Origin: UBA7803 sp041686955 | GTDB taxonomy: Bacteria > Pseudomonadota > Gammaproteobacteria > Pseudomonadales > Azotimanducaceae | Direction: 5' to 3' | DNA: 48,433 nucleotides | Assembly (NCBI GenBank): GCA_041686955.1 | Contig: JAWLCV010000028.1 | Coordinates: 1-48,433 of the forward strand | In this document: piece by piece, positions 33,126 through 41,202 of the stretch | How the letters are laid out: each line of letters starts with the position of its first letter | Position numbering within the stretch: position 1 is the first letter of the stretch | Notes under the pieces: generated by a model | Told to the model about the DNA's origin: nothing | The model's input: only the letters and a program-made list of their open reading frames with translations | The model's database searches: none | Made by a program: the position numbers and the translations under genes

Positions 33126-34526
33126 ATGATTATTGCGGTTGCGGTGATCGTGCTGGTGCTGGGGTCGGTGCTGTTTCACGTGCTGAGTCCCTGGTACCTC
33201 ACGGAGCTGGCCTCCAACTGGAGCACCATCGACGACACCATCGCCATCACCTTCTGGGTCACCGGCTTCGTGTTCGTCGCCGTGAACCTGTTCATGGCCT
33301 ACTGCATCATCCGTTACCGCTACGACAAGAACCGCCGTTCCGAGTACGACCCGGAGAACAGCAAGCTCGAGTGGTGGCTCACCGGCATCACTACGGTAGG
33401 GGTGGCCGCCATGCTTGCGCCGGGGCTGTTCGTCTGGAGCGATTTCGTCGACGTCCCGGAAGACGCTCACGAGGTGGAGGCCATCGGCCAGCAATGGCAC
33501 TGGACCTACCGTTTTCCGGGGGAGGACGGCCAGTTCGGCACCGTGGACTCGACCCTCGTGAGCGACGACAACCCGTTCGGCATGGATCCGGACGATCCGC
33601 GCGGGCAGGACGACGTGCTGGTGGACAGCCCGGAAGTGCACCTGCCCATCGGCCGGCCGGTGAAGATGCTGCTGCGCTCGAAGGACGTGCTGCACAACTT
33701 CGCCGTGGCCCAGTTCCGCGTGAAGATGGACCTGGTGCCCGGCATGGTCTCCCACATGTGGTTCACGCCGACCCGCACCGGGCACTTCGAGGTGCTCTGC
33801 GAGGAGCTCTGCGGCGTCGCCCATCACACCATGCGCGGCATGGTGGTGGTGGACGAGGAGCCCGACTTCCGCGACTGGCTCGCCGGGCAGCCCACGTACG
33901 GCGAGCTGCTGGCTCAGCCCGGCGGGGACCCGCAACGCGGTCAACAGCTCTACGCGGTGTGCAGCGCCTGTCACGGCCCCGACGGCCAGGGCAACGCGCA
34001 GATGAACGCGCCGAAGCTCGCCGGCCAGGAACCCTGGTACCTGCGCCGCCAGCTCGAGTACTACAAGAACGGCGTTCGCGGTTCCGACCCGGACGACACC
34101 TTCGGCCGGCAGATGGCGCCCATGGCCGCGACCCTCTCCACCGAGCAGGCCATGCGCGACGTCATCGCCTATATCCAGACGTTCCCGGACCGGCCGGTGG
34201 AGAGCACCATCGCCGGCGACGTGGCGCGGGGGCGCGATATCTACCAGGTGTGCGGCTCATGCCACGGTTGGGACGGTCAGGGCATCGACGCCACCAAGGC
34301 GCCGCGCCAGGCGGGCATGCAGGACTGGTATCTGGCGCGGCAGCTCCACAACTTCAAGCGCGGCATCCGCGGGACCCACCCGGGCGACCTGTACGGCCAG
34401 CAGATGGTGCAGATGGCCAGCATCCTGCGCAGCGACGAGGCGGTGAACGACGTGGTGGCGTACATCAACACGCTGGCGAACGCAGAAAGCGCGCAGCTCG
34501 CACTGAACACCGGCGAGGAGGATTGA
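33126..34526 (+). CDS. ctaC: Cytochrome c oxidase subunit II with two fused cytochrome c domains
   Basis: 466 residues from ATG 33126, which has GGGGGA 6 bp upstream; an in-frame ATG at 33099 abuts a hairpin. Membrane helices lie near the N-terminus, about 40-65 and about 85-105. The CuA site is complete: H190, C225, E227, C229, H233 and M236 (CEELCGVAHHTM). Two heme c domains follow, with CSACH (C279-C282-H283) and CGSCH (C376-C379-H380). It accepts electrons from cytochrome c and passes them through CuA. Two tandem heme domains are more than the single one of usual caa3 oxidases. 3 bp to ctaD. Confidence 0.95.
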   Translation: MIIAVAVIVLVLGSVLFHVLSPWYLTELASNWSTIDDTIAITFWVTGFVFVAVNLFMAYCIIRYRYDKNRRSEYDPENSKLEWWLTGITTVGVAAMLAPGLFVWSDFVDVPEDAHEVEAIGQQWHWTYRFPGEDGQFGTVDSTLVSDDNPFGMDPDDPRGQDDVLVDSPEVHLPIGRPVKMLLRSKDVLHNFAVAQFRVKMDLVPGMVSHMWFTPTRTGHFEVLCEELCGVAHHTMRGMVVVDEEPDFRDWLAGQPTYGELLAQPGGDPQRGQQLYAVCSACHGPDGQGNAQMNAPKLAGQEPWYLRRQLEYYKNGVRGSDPDDTFGRQMAPMAATLSTEQAMRDVIAYIQTFPDRPVESTIAGDVARGRDIYQVCGSCHGWDGQGIDATKAPRQAGMQDWYLARQLHNFKRGIRGTHPGDLYGQQMVQMASILRSDEAVNDVVAYINTLANAESAQLALNTGEED

Positions 34527-34529
34527 CCC

Positions 34530-36359
34530 ATGGCCCAGACCACTCACGATCAGTATCCGCTCGTCGGGCCCCGCGAGCTCGAGGAGATGGAGCTCTACCA
34601 TCCGAAGACCTGGCTCGGGAAATACGTGTTCTCCCAGGACGCCAAGGTCATCGCCATTCAGTACTCCCTCACCGCCATCGCCATCGGCCTGGTGGCCCTG
34701 GTGCTGTCGGTGGTGATGCGGCTGCAGCTCGGCTTTCCCAACACGTTCGACTTCATCGACCCGTCGAGCTATCTGCAGGCCGTGACCATGCACGGCATGA
34801 TCATGGTCATCTACCTGCTCACGGCCCTGTTCCTGGGCGGCTTCGGCAATTATCTGATCCCGCTGATGGTGGGCGCCCGGGACATGGTCTTCCCCTACGT
34901 CAACATGCTGAGTTACTGGGTGTACCTGCTGGCCGTGCTGCTGGTGGTGGCCAGCTTCTTCGTCTCGGGCGGGCCCACGGGCGCCGGCTGGACCCTCTAT
35001 CCGCCCCAGGCGGTGAGCGCGGGCACGCCGGGAACGGACGGCGGCATCATCCTGATGCTGCTGTCGCTGTGCGTGTTCGTCATAGGCTTCACCATGGGGG
35101 GGCTGAACTACGTGGTGACGGTGCTGCAGGCGCGCACCCGGGGCATGACCCTGATGCGCCTGCCGCTCACCATCTGGGGCATCTTCATGGCGACGGTGCT
35201 GGCGCTGCTTGCGTTCCCGGCCTTGTTCGTGAGCTGCATCATGATGCTGCTCGACCGGACACTCGGCACCAGCTTCTTCATGCCCGCCATGACCTCCCTG
35301 GGTGAGCAGACCGCCCACGACGGCGGCAGTCCCATCCTCTGGCAGCACCTGTTCTGGTTCTTCGGGCATCCCGAGGTGTACATCGTGGCGCTGCCGGCAT
35401 TCGGCATCGTCTCCGACCTGGTCGCCACCCACGCCCGCAAGAACATCTTCGGCTACCGCATGATGGTGTGGGCGATCCTCGCCATCGGCGGGCTGTCGTT
35501 CATCGTCTGGGCGCACCACATGTACGTCAGCGGCATGAACCCCTACTTCGGGTTCTTCTTCGCCACCACGACCCTCATCATCGCGGTGCCCACGGCGCTG
35601 AAGGTCTACAACTGGGTACTGACCCTCTGGCGCGGCAACATCCGGCTCTCGGTGCCCATGCTGTTCACCATCGGGTTCATCTTCACGTTCATCAACGGCG
35701 GCCTGACGGGGCTGTTCCTCGGTAACGTCACCGTGGATGTGCCGCTCTCCGACACCTACTTCGTGATCGGCCACTTCCACATGGTGATGGCGGTATCCCC
35801 CGTCCTGGTGATCTTCGGCGCCATCTATCACTGGTACCCCAAGATCACCGGCCGGATGCTCGACGACACCCTGGGCAAGTGGCATTTCTGGATCACGTTC
35901 CTCGGCACCTACGCCATCTACTACCCCATGCACTACCTCGGCATCGAAGGTCTGCCCCGGCGGTACTACGCCTACGGCGACACCGCCTTCATGTCCGAGT
36001 CGGCGCAGGACGTGAACGTGGTCATCACCCTGGCGGCGGTGGTGGTGGCGGTGGCCCAGGCTCTGTTCATCTACAACGCCGTGCGCAGCTACTTCAAGGG
36101 CCGCGAGGCCGGTCCCAACCCGTGGCAGGCCACCACCCTGGAATGGCAGACGCCGCATACGCCGCCGCGCCACGGCAACTTCGGTGACGAGCTGCCGGTG
36201 GTGTATCGGTGGGCCTACGACTACGGCGTGCCGGGTGCCCGGGAAGACTACATCCCGCAGAACGTGCCGCCGGAGGTGACCGTGGTGCCGCACGACGAGG
36301 AGCGGCATCCCGAGATGGACCCGCACCGCGATCCGGCGGAGGAGTCGCAGGAGCTATGA
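34530..36359 (+). CDS. ctaD: Cytochrome c oxidase subunit I (heme-copper, A1 type)
   Basis: 609 residues with 12 membrane helices and a long C-terminal tail. The heme a ligands are His88 (TMHGMIMV) and His417, with heme a3 His415, in SDTYFVIGHFHMVMA. The CuB site is H280-P-E282-V-Y284 (FGHPEVYI) and WAHHMYV. Y284 is the cross-linked tyrosine and E282 marks the A1 D-channel. TALKVYNW carries the K-channel Lys. Reduces oxygen to water and pumps protons in the inner membrane. The stop overlaps the next gene. Confidence 0.97.
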   Translation: MAQTTHDQYPLVGPRELEEMELYHPKTWLGKYVFSQDAKVIAIQYSLTAIAIGLVALVLSVVMRLQLGFPNTFDFIDPSSYLQAVTMHGMIMVIYLLTALFLGGFGNYLIPLMVGARDMVFPYVNMLSYWVYLLAVLLVVASFFVSGGPTGAGWTLYPPQAVSAGTPGTDGGIILMLLSLCVFVIGFTMGGLNYVVTVLQARTRGMTLMRLPLTIWGIFMATVLALLAFPALFVSCIMMLLDRTLGTSFFMPAMTSLGEQTAHDGGSPILWQHLFWFFGHPEVYIVALPAFGIVSDLVATHARKNIFGYRMMVWAILAIGGLSFIVWAHHMYVSGMNPYFGFFFATTTLIIAVPTALKVYNWVLTLWRGNIRLSVPMLFTIGFIFTFINGGLTGLFLGNVTVDVPLSDTYFVIGHFHMVMAVSPVLVIFGAIYHWYPKITGRMLDDTLGKWHFWITFLGTYAIYYPMHYLGIEGLPRRYYAYGDTAFMSESAQDVNVVITLAAVVVAVAQALFIYNAVRSYFKGREAGPNPWQATTLEWQTPHTPPRHGNFGDELPVVYRWAYDYGVPGAREDYIPQNVPPEVTVVPHDEERHPEMDPHRDPAEESQEL

Positions 36360-37021
36360 CCGTCGCAGTCGTCATCTTCGCCACCCTGATGGCCACGCTC
36401 ATCGTGTGGCTGGTCAGGCAGTCGGTGGCCGCCCGTCCGTGGGTGGCGGCAGGGAACGTTCCGGAGCTGGATTCCCAGGAACTGCGGGCCAGGCAGGTGA
36501 TGCGGCTGGGGCTGGTGGTGCTGATCGCCGTGATCGCCTCCCTGTTCGGCCTTTTCGTCAGCGCCTACGTCATGCGCATGGAATACGCGGACTGGCGGCC
36601 GCTGCCGGAACCCGCCCTGCTGTGGGGCAACACCGGCGTTCTGGTGCTGTGCAGCGTGGCGCTGCAGTGGGCTTACCTGGCGGCGCGCGGCGGCCGTCGC
36701 TCCACGCTGAAGCTCGCGTTGCTCCTCGGTGGCGCTCTCAGCGTGCTCTTCGTCGCGGGGCAGTACGTGGTGTGGCAGCAGCTCAACGCCGCGGGCCATT
36801 ACCTCACCAGCAACCCGGCGAGCGCATTCTTCTTCGTGCTCACGGCGCTCCATGCCCTGCACCTGATGGGCGGGCTGGTGGCCTGGGGGCGGGCCACGTC
36901 GCGGCTGTTCGGCGGCGCCGAGCCCGCGGCGGTAGCGCTCACCGTGGAGCTGTGCGCCGTCTACTGGCACTTCCTGCTGGCAGTCTGGGTGGTGCTGTTC
37001 GCATTGTTGTCGTCTACGTAA
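36356..37021 (+). CDS. Heme-copper oxidase subunit III-like membrane protein
   Basis: 221 residues with about five to six hydrophobic helices. The C-terminal half (FFVLTALHALHLMGGLVAWG and ELCAVYWHFLLAVWVVLFALL, the latter with YWHFL) matches the COX3 fold. The first helix (VAVVIFATLMATLIVWLV) plus charged linker is extra. It is the first of two subunit III-like genes. Overlaps ctaD by four bases (ATGA). A divergent paralogue of subunit III that may supply the first helices or an accessory role is inferred. Confidence 0.85.
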   Translation: MTVAVVIFATLMATLIVWLVRQSVAARPWVAAGNVPELDSQELRARQVMRLGLVVLIAVIASLFGLFVSAYVMRMEYADWRPLPEPALLWGNTGVLVLCSVALQWAYLAARGGRRSTLKLALLLGGALSVLFVAGQYVVWQQLNAAGHYLTSNPASAFFFVLTALHALHLMGGLVAWGRATSRLFGGAEPAAVALTVELCAVYWHFLLAVWVVLFALLSST

Positions 37022-37032
37022 GGAGGATTCCA

Positions 37033-37752
37033 ATGGCGGAATCGCACATGCTGCCAGGCGTCCCGGGCCAGACCCCGGGGATGCGCGGCCTGGTCTCGGA
37101 CTGGGCGTCGGACCAGATGGCGTTCAAGAACGTCCCCTGGGGCAAGGCGATGATGTGGATCTTCCTGCTCTCGGACACGTTCATTTTCTCGTGCTTTCTC
37201 ATCTCCTACATGACGGTGCGCATGTCTACCGTGGAACCCTGGCCGAGCCCCAGCGAGGTGTTCGCGCTGCACCTGTTCGGCCGGGACATCCCGCTGATCC
37301 TCATCGCCATCATGACGTTCATCCTCATCACCTCCAGCGGCACCATGGCCATGGCGGTGAAGTTCGGCTACGAGAAGAACCGCACCGCCACGTTCTGGCT
37401 GCTGTGCGTCACGGCGCTGTTCGGCGCCACCTTCGTGGGCATGCAGGCGTTCGAATGGACCAAGCTCATCGTCGAGGAAGGGGTCCGGCCCTGGGGCAAC
37501 CCCATGGGCGCCGCTCAGTTCGGAGCGACCTTCTTCATGATCACCGGCTTCCACGGCACCCACGTGAGCATCGGTGTGATCTTCCTACTGATCATCGCCT
37601 TCAAGGTCCGTCGCGGTGATCTGGACGACGAGCGGCCCGGCTTTCTGACCGGGCGCAAGGGGCGCTACGAGATCGTCGAGACGCTGGGTCTGTACTGGCA
37701 CTTCGTCGACCTGGTCTGGGTGTTCATCTTCGCATTTTTCTATCTCTGGTAG
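37033..37752 (+). CDS. ctaE: Cytochrome c oxidase subunit III
   Basis: 239 residues, about six to seven membrane helices. Family blocks are MWIFLLSDTFIFSCFLI, GMQAFEWTKLI, FFMITGFHGTHVSIGV and the C-terminal LYWHFVDLVWVFIFAFFYL, including the Glu/His residues typical of COX3. It stabilises subunit I and its proton uptake. AGGAGG precedes the ATG. It follows the other subunit III-like gene by 11 bp and precedes subunit IV by 9 bp. Confidence 0.94.
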   Translation: MAESHMLPGVPGQTPGMRGLVSDWASDQMAFKNVPWGKAMMWIFLLSDTFIFSCFLISYMTVRMSTVEPWPSPSEVFALHLFGRDIPLILIAIMTFILITSSGTMAMAVKFGYEKNRTATFWLLCVTALFGATFVGMQAFEWTKLIVEEGVRPWGNPMGAAQFGATFFMITGFHGTHVSIGVIFLLIIAFKVRRGDLDDERPGFLTGRKGRYEIVETLGLYWHFVDLVWVFIFAFFYLW

Positions 37753-37761
37753 GGGACGGTC

Positions 37762-38109
37762 ATGTCGAGCCAAGCCGTGCATCAGGAAGGTCAGCAGCAC
37801 CCCATCGCCATCTACTTGTGGATTTGGGGGCTGCTGTTCGTGCTGAGCGCCATGTCGTACATGGTGGATTACCTGGAGTTCCAGGGCTATCTGCGCTGGA
37901 GCCTCATCATCATTTTCATGCTGCTGAAGGCGGGCCTGATCGTCGCGGTCTTCATGCACATGATGTGGGAGCGCATGGCCATCATCTGCGCGATCCTCAT
38001 CCCGCCCGGGGTGATCCTGATTCTGATCGCGTTGATGGCGTGGGAGGCCGAGTACACGTTTCTCACGCGGCTGCTGTTCTTCGAGGGGCCGACCATCGTC
38101 ACCGAGTAG
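37762..38109 (+). CDS. Cytochrome c oxidase subunit IV (prokaryotic COX4)
   Basis: 115 residues with three hydrophobic helices (YLWIWGLLFVLSAMSYMV, WSLIIIFMLLKAGLIVAVFM and IICAILIPPGVILILIALM), and the H-x-M-W pattern FMHMMWE, as in COX4_pro proteins. It is the small structural subunit of heme-copper oxidases and closes the operon. GGGG precedes the ATG. A strong hairpin follows 38 bp after the stop. Confidence 0.9.
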   Translation: MSSQAVHQEGQQHPIAIYLWIWGLLFVLSAMSYMVDYLEFQGYLRWSLIIIFMLLKAGLIVAVFMHMMWERMAIICAILIPPGVILILIALMAWEAEYTFLTRLLFFEGPTIVTE

Positions 38110-38147
38110 GCGAGGAGCACCTGACCGGGGAGTATGTTATGAAATGG

Positions 38148-38182
38148 GGCGAGGGGGCGGGAGTCGATCCTGCGCCCTCGCC
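38148..38182. terminator. Strong hairpin closing the oxidase operon
   Basis: GGCGAGGG (38148-38155) pairs with CCCTCGCC (38175-38182), with an inner GCGGGA/TCCTGC stem (one wobble) around a 5-nt loop GTCGA: a 14-bp hairpin in the gap between ctaIV and the convergent gene at 38212. It probably terminates both transcripts. No T-tract follows. Confidence 0.7.
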
Positions 38183-38211
38183 GGGCCGTTGCCAGCCGGC
38201 GGCCGGTGCGG

Positions 38212-38781
38212 CTACGGCAAGGTCTCGACGAACAGCCGCTTGAAGCGTTGCTGCCAGCTCACGATCCAGTGCGGCGTCGACCTCCCCGTGCCGGCTTGCT
38301 TGGCGGAGGGATGGTTTCTAACCACACGCTCCAGCACCTCGCGCTGACCGTCAGCCAGATCCACGAAGAACAGGTGCCGGCCGCGCTCCAGGTCATCCTT
38401 GAAACGCTGGAAATTGACGTTGAAGGTCTGGATGCCGATGAAGCCGCCTTCCCAGGTGAAGAATCCGAGCAGGACGATGGCCAGGAAGATGAAGGGAATC
38501 CAGCCGACCGGCGACGTGTGCCAGTCCGCCACGTAGGTGACCAGCAGCACGGCCACGGCTGATACGGCGCCTACCAGGAGCCCGTACTCGCCCGAGTGGA
38601 TGACGTCCTTCTTCATGAGAGACTGGACGTCGTGCAGGTGCTGATGGGACTCGGCCTCGGCGTCGTCCATGGTGAGCACGTGGATCTGGGGCGTGGGAAT
38701 ACCCGCAGTCTCCAGATCTCTCTCCAGAGCCTCGAGATCGTCCAGGTCATCGCTGATGAAATAGTAGCGCTTCATCTTCAT
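38212..38781 (-). CDS. Conserved membrane protein, unknown function
   Basis: 189 residues. A soluble N-terminus (YYFISDDLDDLEALERDLE then PQIHVLTMDDAEAESHQHLH) resembles a small alpha/beta domain also found as a regulatory domain. Two membrane helices follow (LLVGAVSAVAVLLVTYVADW and VGWIPFIFLAIVLLGFF), separated by a short loop. The C-terminal part (FKDDLERGRHLFFVDLAD) resembles the N-terminal type of domain. Members of this family occur in many gammaproteobacteria with no proven role; some are annotated as NAD/FAD-utilizing enzymes without clear support. The start at 38781 has GAGAGG upstream. Confidence 0.8.
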   Translation of the reverse strand: MKMKRYYFISDDLDDLEALERDLETAGIPTPQIHVLTMDDAEAESHQHLHDVQSLMKKDVIHSGEYGLLVGAVSAVAVLLVTYVADWHTSPVGWIPFIFLAIVLLGFFTWEGGFIGIQTFNVNFQRFKDDLERGRHLFFVDLADGQREVLERVVRNHPSAKQAGTGRSTPHWIVSWQQRFKRLFVETLP

Positions 38782-38973
38782 CGGTTGCCTCTCCCTTGCC
38801 AGCATGGCATCTCTCCCGTTCAATTCTGCGCCGGCGGGTGGCCGATGACAAACCAACCGTTCGACATTTGCGGAATAAGCAGGCGGATCGAAAAAACCCG
38901 AAGTAATAGCGGAAATTCGTCCAACTGGAACGAAGGTTGTATGGCGGGGGGCAGGCGACCACCAGGGGCGAGC

Positions 38974-39297
38974 ATGAACTACCAGAACGAGACCTTCCGC
39001 GATCAGCGAATCGACCTGCACGGCAAAGCCTTCCACGACTGCACCTTCGAGAACTGCGAGCTGGTGTTCGACGGCGATCGCCCTCCAACCTTTCAGGACA
39101 ACCGGTTCATCGATACCGTGTTCGTTTTCACCGGCGCCGCCACGCGGACTCTCTATCTGCTATCCAACATCTACCACGCCGGGGAAGGCGGCCGCGAAGT
39201 GGTGGAGCGAACCTTCGCGGACATCCGCGACCATCGGCTGCACGGGCACGAGATCCGCACCCGGGCGCCGCACACGGTGGATCACAGCCTGGGCTGA
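38974..39297 (+). CDS. Small protein with pentapeptide-like repeat segment, unknown function
   Basis: 107 residues, no signal peptide or membrane helix. A pentapeptide-repeat-like stretch (DLHGKAFHDCTFENCELVF, spaced F/L every five) suggests a beta-solenoid face, followed by QDNRFIDTVFVFTGAATRTL and a charged helical C-terminus. Start 38974 is chosen over 38941 because the extra residues look non-coding. Weak GGGG upstream. The region before it (38782-38973) is AT-richer than its surroundings and holds nothing else I can identify. Confidence 0.6.
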   Translation: MNYQNETFRDQRIDLHGKAFHDCTFENCELVFDGDRPPTFQDNRFIDTVFVFTGAATRTLYLLSNIYHAGEGGREVVERTFADIRDHRLHGHEIRTRAPHTVDHSLG

Positions 39298-39393
39298 CGC
39301 GACGCTCGCTTCCGCGGCAGCGCGGCGTTTCGTTCAGGTTGCGTTAAGTCCCGCGGTCATACCCTCGTACCGTCATCGGCATGAGGAAGGGAC

Positions 39394-39990
39394 ATGGCCG
39401 CGAACGCCGCCGTCCACCGGTGGATTGCCGTGCTGGCGCTGCTGTCCGGCAGCTCGGCTGCTGCATCGGCGAGCCAGGATCTGGGGCGCAGCTACGACGC
39501 TCGAGCCGACGTGGTCGCGGTGACCCCGCGCTACGTCTGGGAGGACGTTCGCACGCCCATGCTTGAGCGCGGGCCCGTGCGTAGCTGCCGTGGCTCCGCC
39601 CGCCCGCGTCGACCGCTTCCGCCCCCGGACTACCACGATCATCACGACCACGGATACGCAGGACCTGACGGCACCCTGGCCGGAATCATCGGCGGCGTCA
39701 TCGGGGGCGTAATCGGCCACCAGTTCGGTGGCGGGCGAGGCAAGACGGCGCTCACGTTCGCGGGAGCGGCGCTCGGGGCTTCGGTGGCGCGAGACCGGGT
39801 GCGTCGCGGCTGGCGCGAGCCGGCCGGCCGATGCGCGGCGGCGACGGAGGTGCGGCGGATTCGCCGCACCGACGGGTACGACGTGACCTATCGGTATCAC
39901 GGTCGGACCTTTCACAAAATCGTGGCCGAGCCTCCCGGTGACAGCGTCGCCGTGCGGGTGGAGGTTGAGCCGTTGGAGGCGCAACCATGA
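39394..39990 (+). CDS. Glycine-zipper periplasmic protein (2TM glycine-zipper family)
   Basis: 198 residues, signal peptide ending ASA-SQ. The middle GTLAGIIGGVIGGVIGHQFG and the following GGGRGKTALTFAGAALGASV match the glycine-zipper 2TM (17-kDa antigen-like) domain. The C-terminal part, GYDVTYRYHGRTFHKIV followed by EPPGDSVAVRVEV, recurs in the product at 45751. A Pro/His/Asp-rich stretch precedes the zipper. Such proteins insert in or line the outer membrane. AGGAAGG precedes the ATG. Its stop overlaps the next ATG (39987) in the ATGA style of the whole cluster. Confidence 0.82.
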   Translation: MAANAAVHRWIAVLALLSGSSAAASASQDLGRSYDARADVVAVTPRYVWEDVRTPMLERGPVRSCRGSARPRRPLPPPDYHDHHDHGYAGPDGTLAGIIGGVIGGVIGHQFGGGRGKTALTFAGAALGASVARDRVRRGWREPAGRCAAATEVRRIRRTDGYDVTYRYHGRTFHKIVAEPPGDSVAVRVEVEPLEAQP

Positions 39991-41177
39991 AGACGCGATC
40001 ACGGCGCGTTCAGGGTGCGTTCATCCCCTCGTCATTAGCGTTCTGGAAAAACGGATGGAGGCGCGCCATGGCTCAATCATTCCCCGGGGCTCAATCATTC
40101 CCCGGGGCTCAATCATTCCCCGGGGCTCAATCATTCCCCGGGGCTCNNNNNNNNNNNNNNNNNNNNNNNNNNNNNNNNNNNNNNNNNNNNNNNNNNNNNN
40201 NNNNNNNNNNNNNNNNNNNNNNNNNNNNNNNNNNNNNNNNNNNNNNGGCTCAATCATTCCCCGGGGCTCAATCATTCCCCGGGGCTCAATCATTCCCCGG
40301 GGCTCAATCATTCCCCGGGGCTCGATCATTCCCCGGTAGATCCTCGGCGGCCCAGCGGAGCCGGCGTGCGGGCCGGTGGCTGGTGGCGGCGCTCTGCGCC
40401 GGCGGCGCTCTGCTCCCTCTGCTCGCGGCCGCACGGGAATCCGGGCCCGTGGTCCGGCTCTTTCCCACCACGGTGCTGGAGGACATCCGCGAGACGGGCC
40501 AGGTGGCCGAAGCCATGGAAAACAGCCTGCAGGAAGTGATTCATCGGCTGGATCTGCAGCAGCAGCTCTATACCGAGAGCCTCTGCCAGGGCGCCGACGG
40601 CGATCAGGGCTGCGAGCGCATCGCCAAGCAGCTCGGGGCGACCTATCTCGAAATGCTCGAGGTGATGAACGAGCGGCTGCCGGCCATGGAGCAGGCGGTC
40701 AACGGCACGCGGGCGAGCCTGGAGAAGCGCCTGCGCGAAGAGCTGGGCCAGCGGACCACCCCCACCACACTTCAGGACACGCTCCTCGGCGAGGCGGGGC
40801 CCGAGGCTGCCGCAGCGGAGCGGCCGGCCCTGCGGGGGCGGTCCGGGGTGAGGCTGTCGGACCGATTCAAGCAGTACTACGAGCTGGTGGCCACCCGGCG
40901 GAGCGGCGGCGGCCAGTCCCTCGCGGTGGTGGCCGCGGACATCTATCTGGACATGGCGGAGGCGTCTGCGCTCATCGCCGCCACCGAGCAGGAGATCGCC
41001 CGGGCGTCCCTCATGGAACAGCTCAACCAGTCGTTCGGTCTGATCACGCCGGAGATGGCGGAGGTGGTTAACGGCGTCAAGGAGATCCTGTTCGGCGAAA
41101 ACGTTCGGGAAGGACCCATCGCCGCGCCTCCCTACGAGATCGGCGACGCCGAGTTCGAAAGCCCCCTGGCCATGTAG
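39987..41177 (+). CDS. Membrane-anchored periplasmic helical protein with repeat-bearing N-terminus, interrupted by a gap
   Basis: Nominal 396 residues with the sequence gap inside; the true length is unknown. The start at 39987 overlaps the preceding stop (ATGA) and has GGAGG 7 bp upstream; ATG 40068 also has GGAGG and is the alternative. In-frame 18-bp repeats give Ala-Gln-Ser-Phe-Pro-Gly units (from 40071). Then a basic stretch and hydrophobic segment (WLVAALCAGGALLPLLAAARES) act as a signal anchor. The rest is mostly alpha-helical (VAEAMENSLQEVIHRLDLQ, DIYLDMAEASALIAATEQEI) with two Cys and could be coiled-coil. No family is recognised. Confidence 0.6.
   Translation: MKTRSRRVQGAFIPSSLAFWKNGWRRAMAQSFPGAQSFPGAQSFPGAQSFPGAXXXXXXXXXXXXXXXXXXXXXXXXXXXXXXXXXXAQSFPGAQSFPGAQSFPGAQSFPGARSFPGRSSAAQRSRRAGRWLVAALCAGGALLPLLAAARESGPVVRLFPTTVLEDIRETGQVAEAMENSLQEVIHRLDLQQQLYTESLCQGADGDQGCERIAKQLGATYLEMLEVMNERLPAMEQAVNGTRASLEKRLREELGQRTTPTTLQDTLLGEAGPEAAAAERPALRGRSGVRLSDRFKQYYELVATRRSGGGQSLAVVAADIYLDMAEASALIAATEQEIARASLMEQLNQSFGLITPEMAEVVNGVKEILFGENVREGPIAAPPYEIGDAEFESPLAM
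40071..40337 (+). repeat. 18-bp tandem repeat split by an assembly gap
   Basis: Unit GCTCAATCATTCCCCGGG. Four complete copies precede the gap (40071-40142), four follow it (40248-40319), and a variant with GATC closes the array (40320-40337). CCCCGGGG at each junction is palindromic. Being 18 bp long it is open in every frame on both strands: plus-frame AQSFPG and GSIIPR, minus-frame EPRGMI. The copy number is unknown because the array crosses the N run. Confidence 0.95.
40147..40246. other. 100-base assembly gap
   Basis: Exactly 100 N inside the tandem repeat. The distance between the flanking repeat starts, 105 bp (40143 to 40248), is not a multiple of 18, so the N run is a placeholder and not a measured length. 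The array collapsed the assembly. Confidence 0.98.
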
Positions 41178-41202
41178 CCCTCGAAACAAGGTGGAGAACG
41201 CA

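Noticed and set aside
34257..36326. Long open frame antisense to cytochrome oxidase subunits II and I
   Set aside because: It lies opposite genes with complete metal-ligand motifs; the His-rich product is the expected complement of hydrophobic membrane helices in high-GC DNA.
40071..40337. CRISPR array at the 18-bp repeat
   Set aside because: The units are directly tandem with no spacers, the period is 18 bp and no cas gene is near. The same applies to the 33-bp and 18-bp coding repeats.
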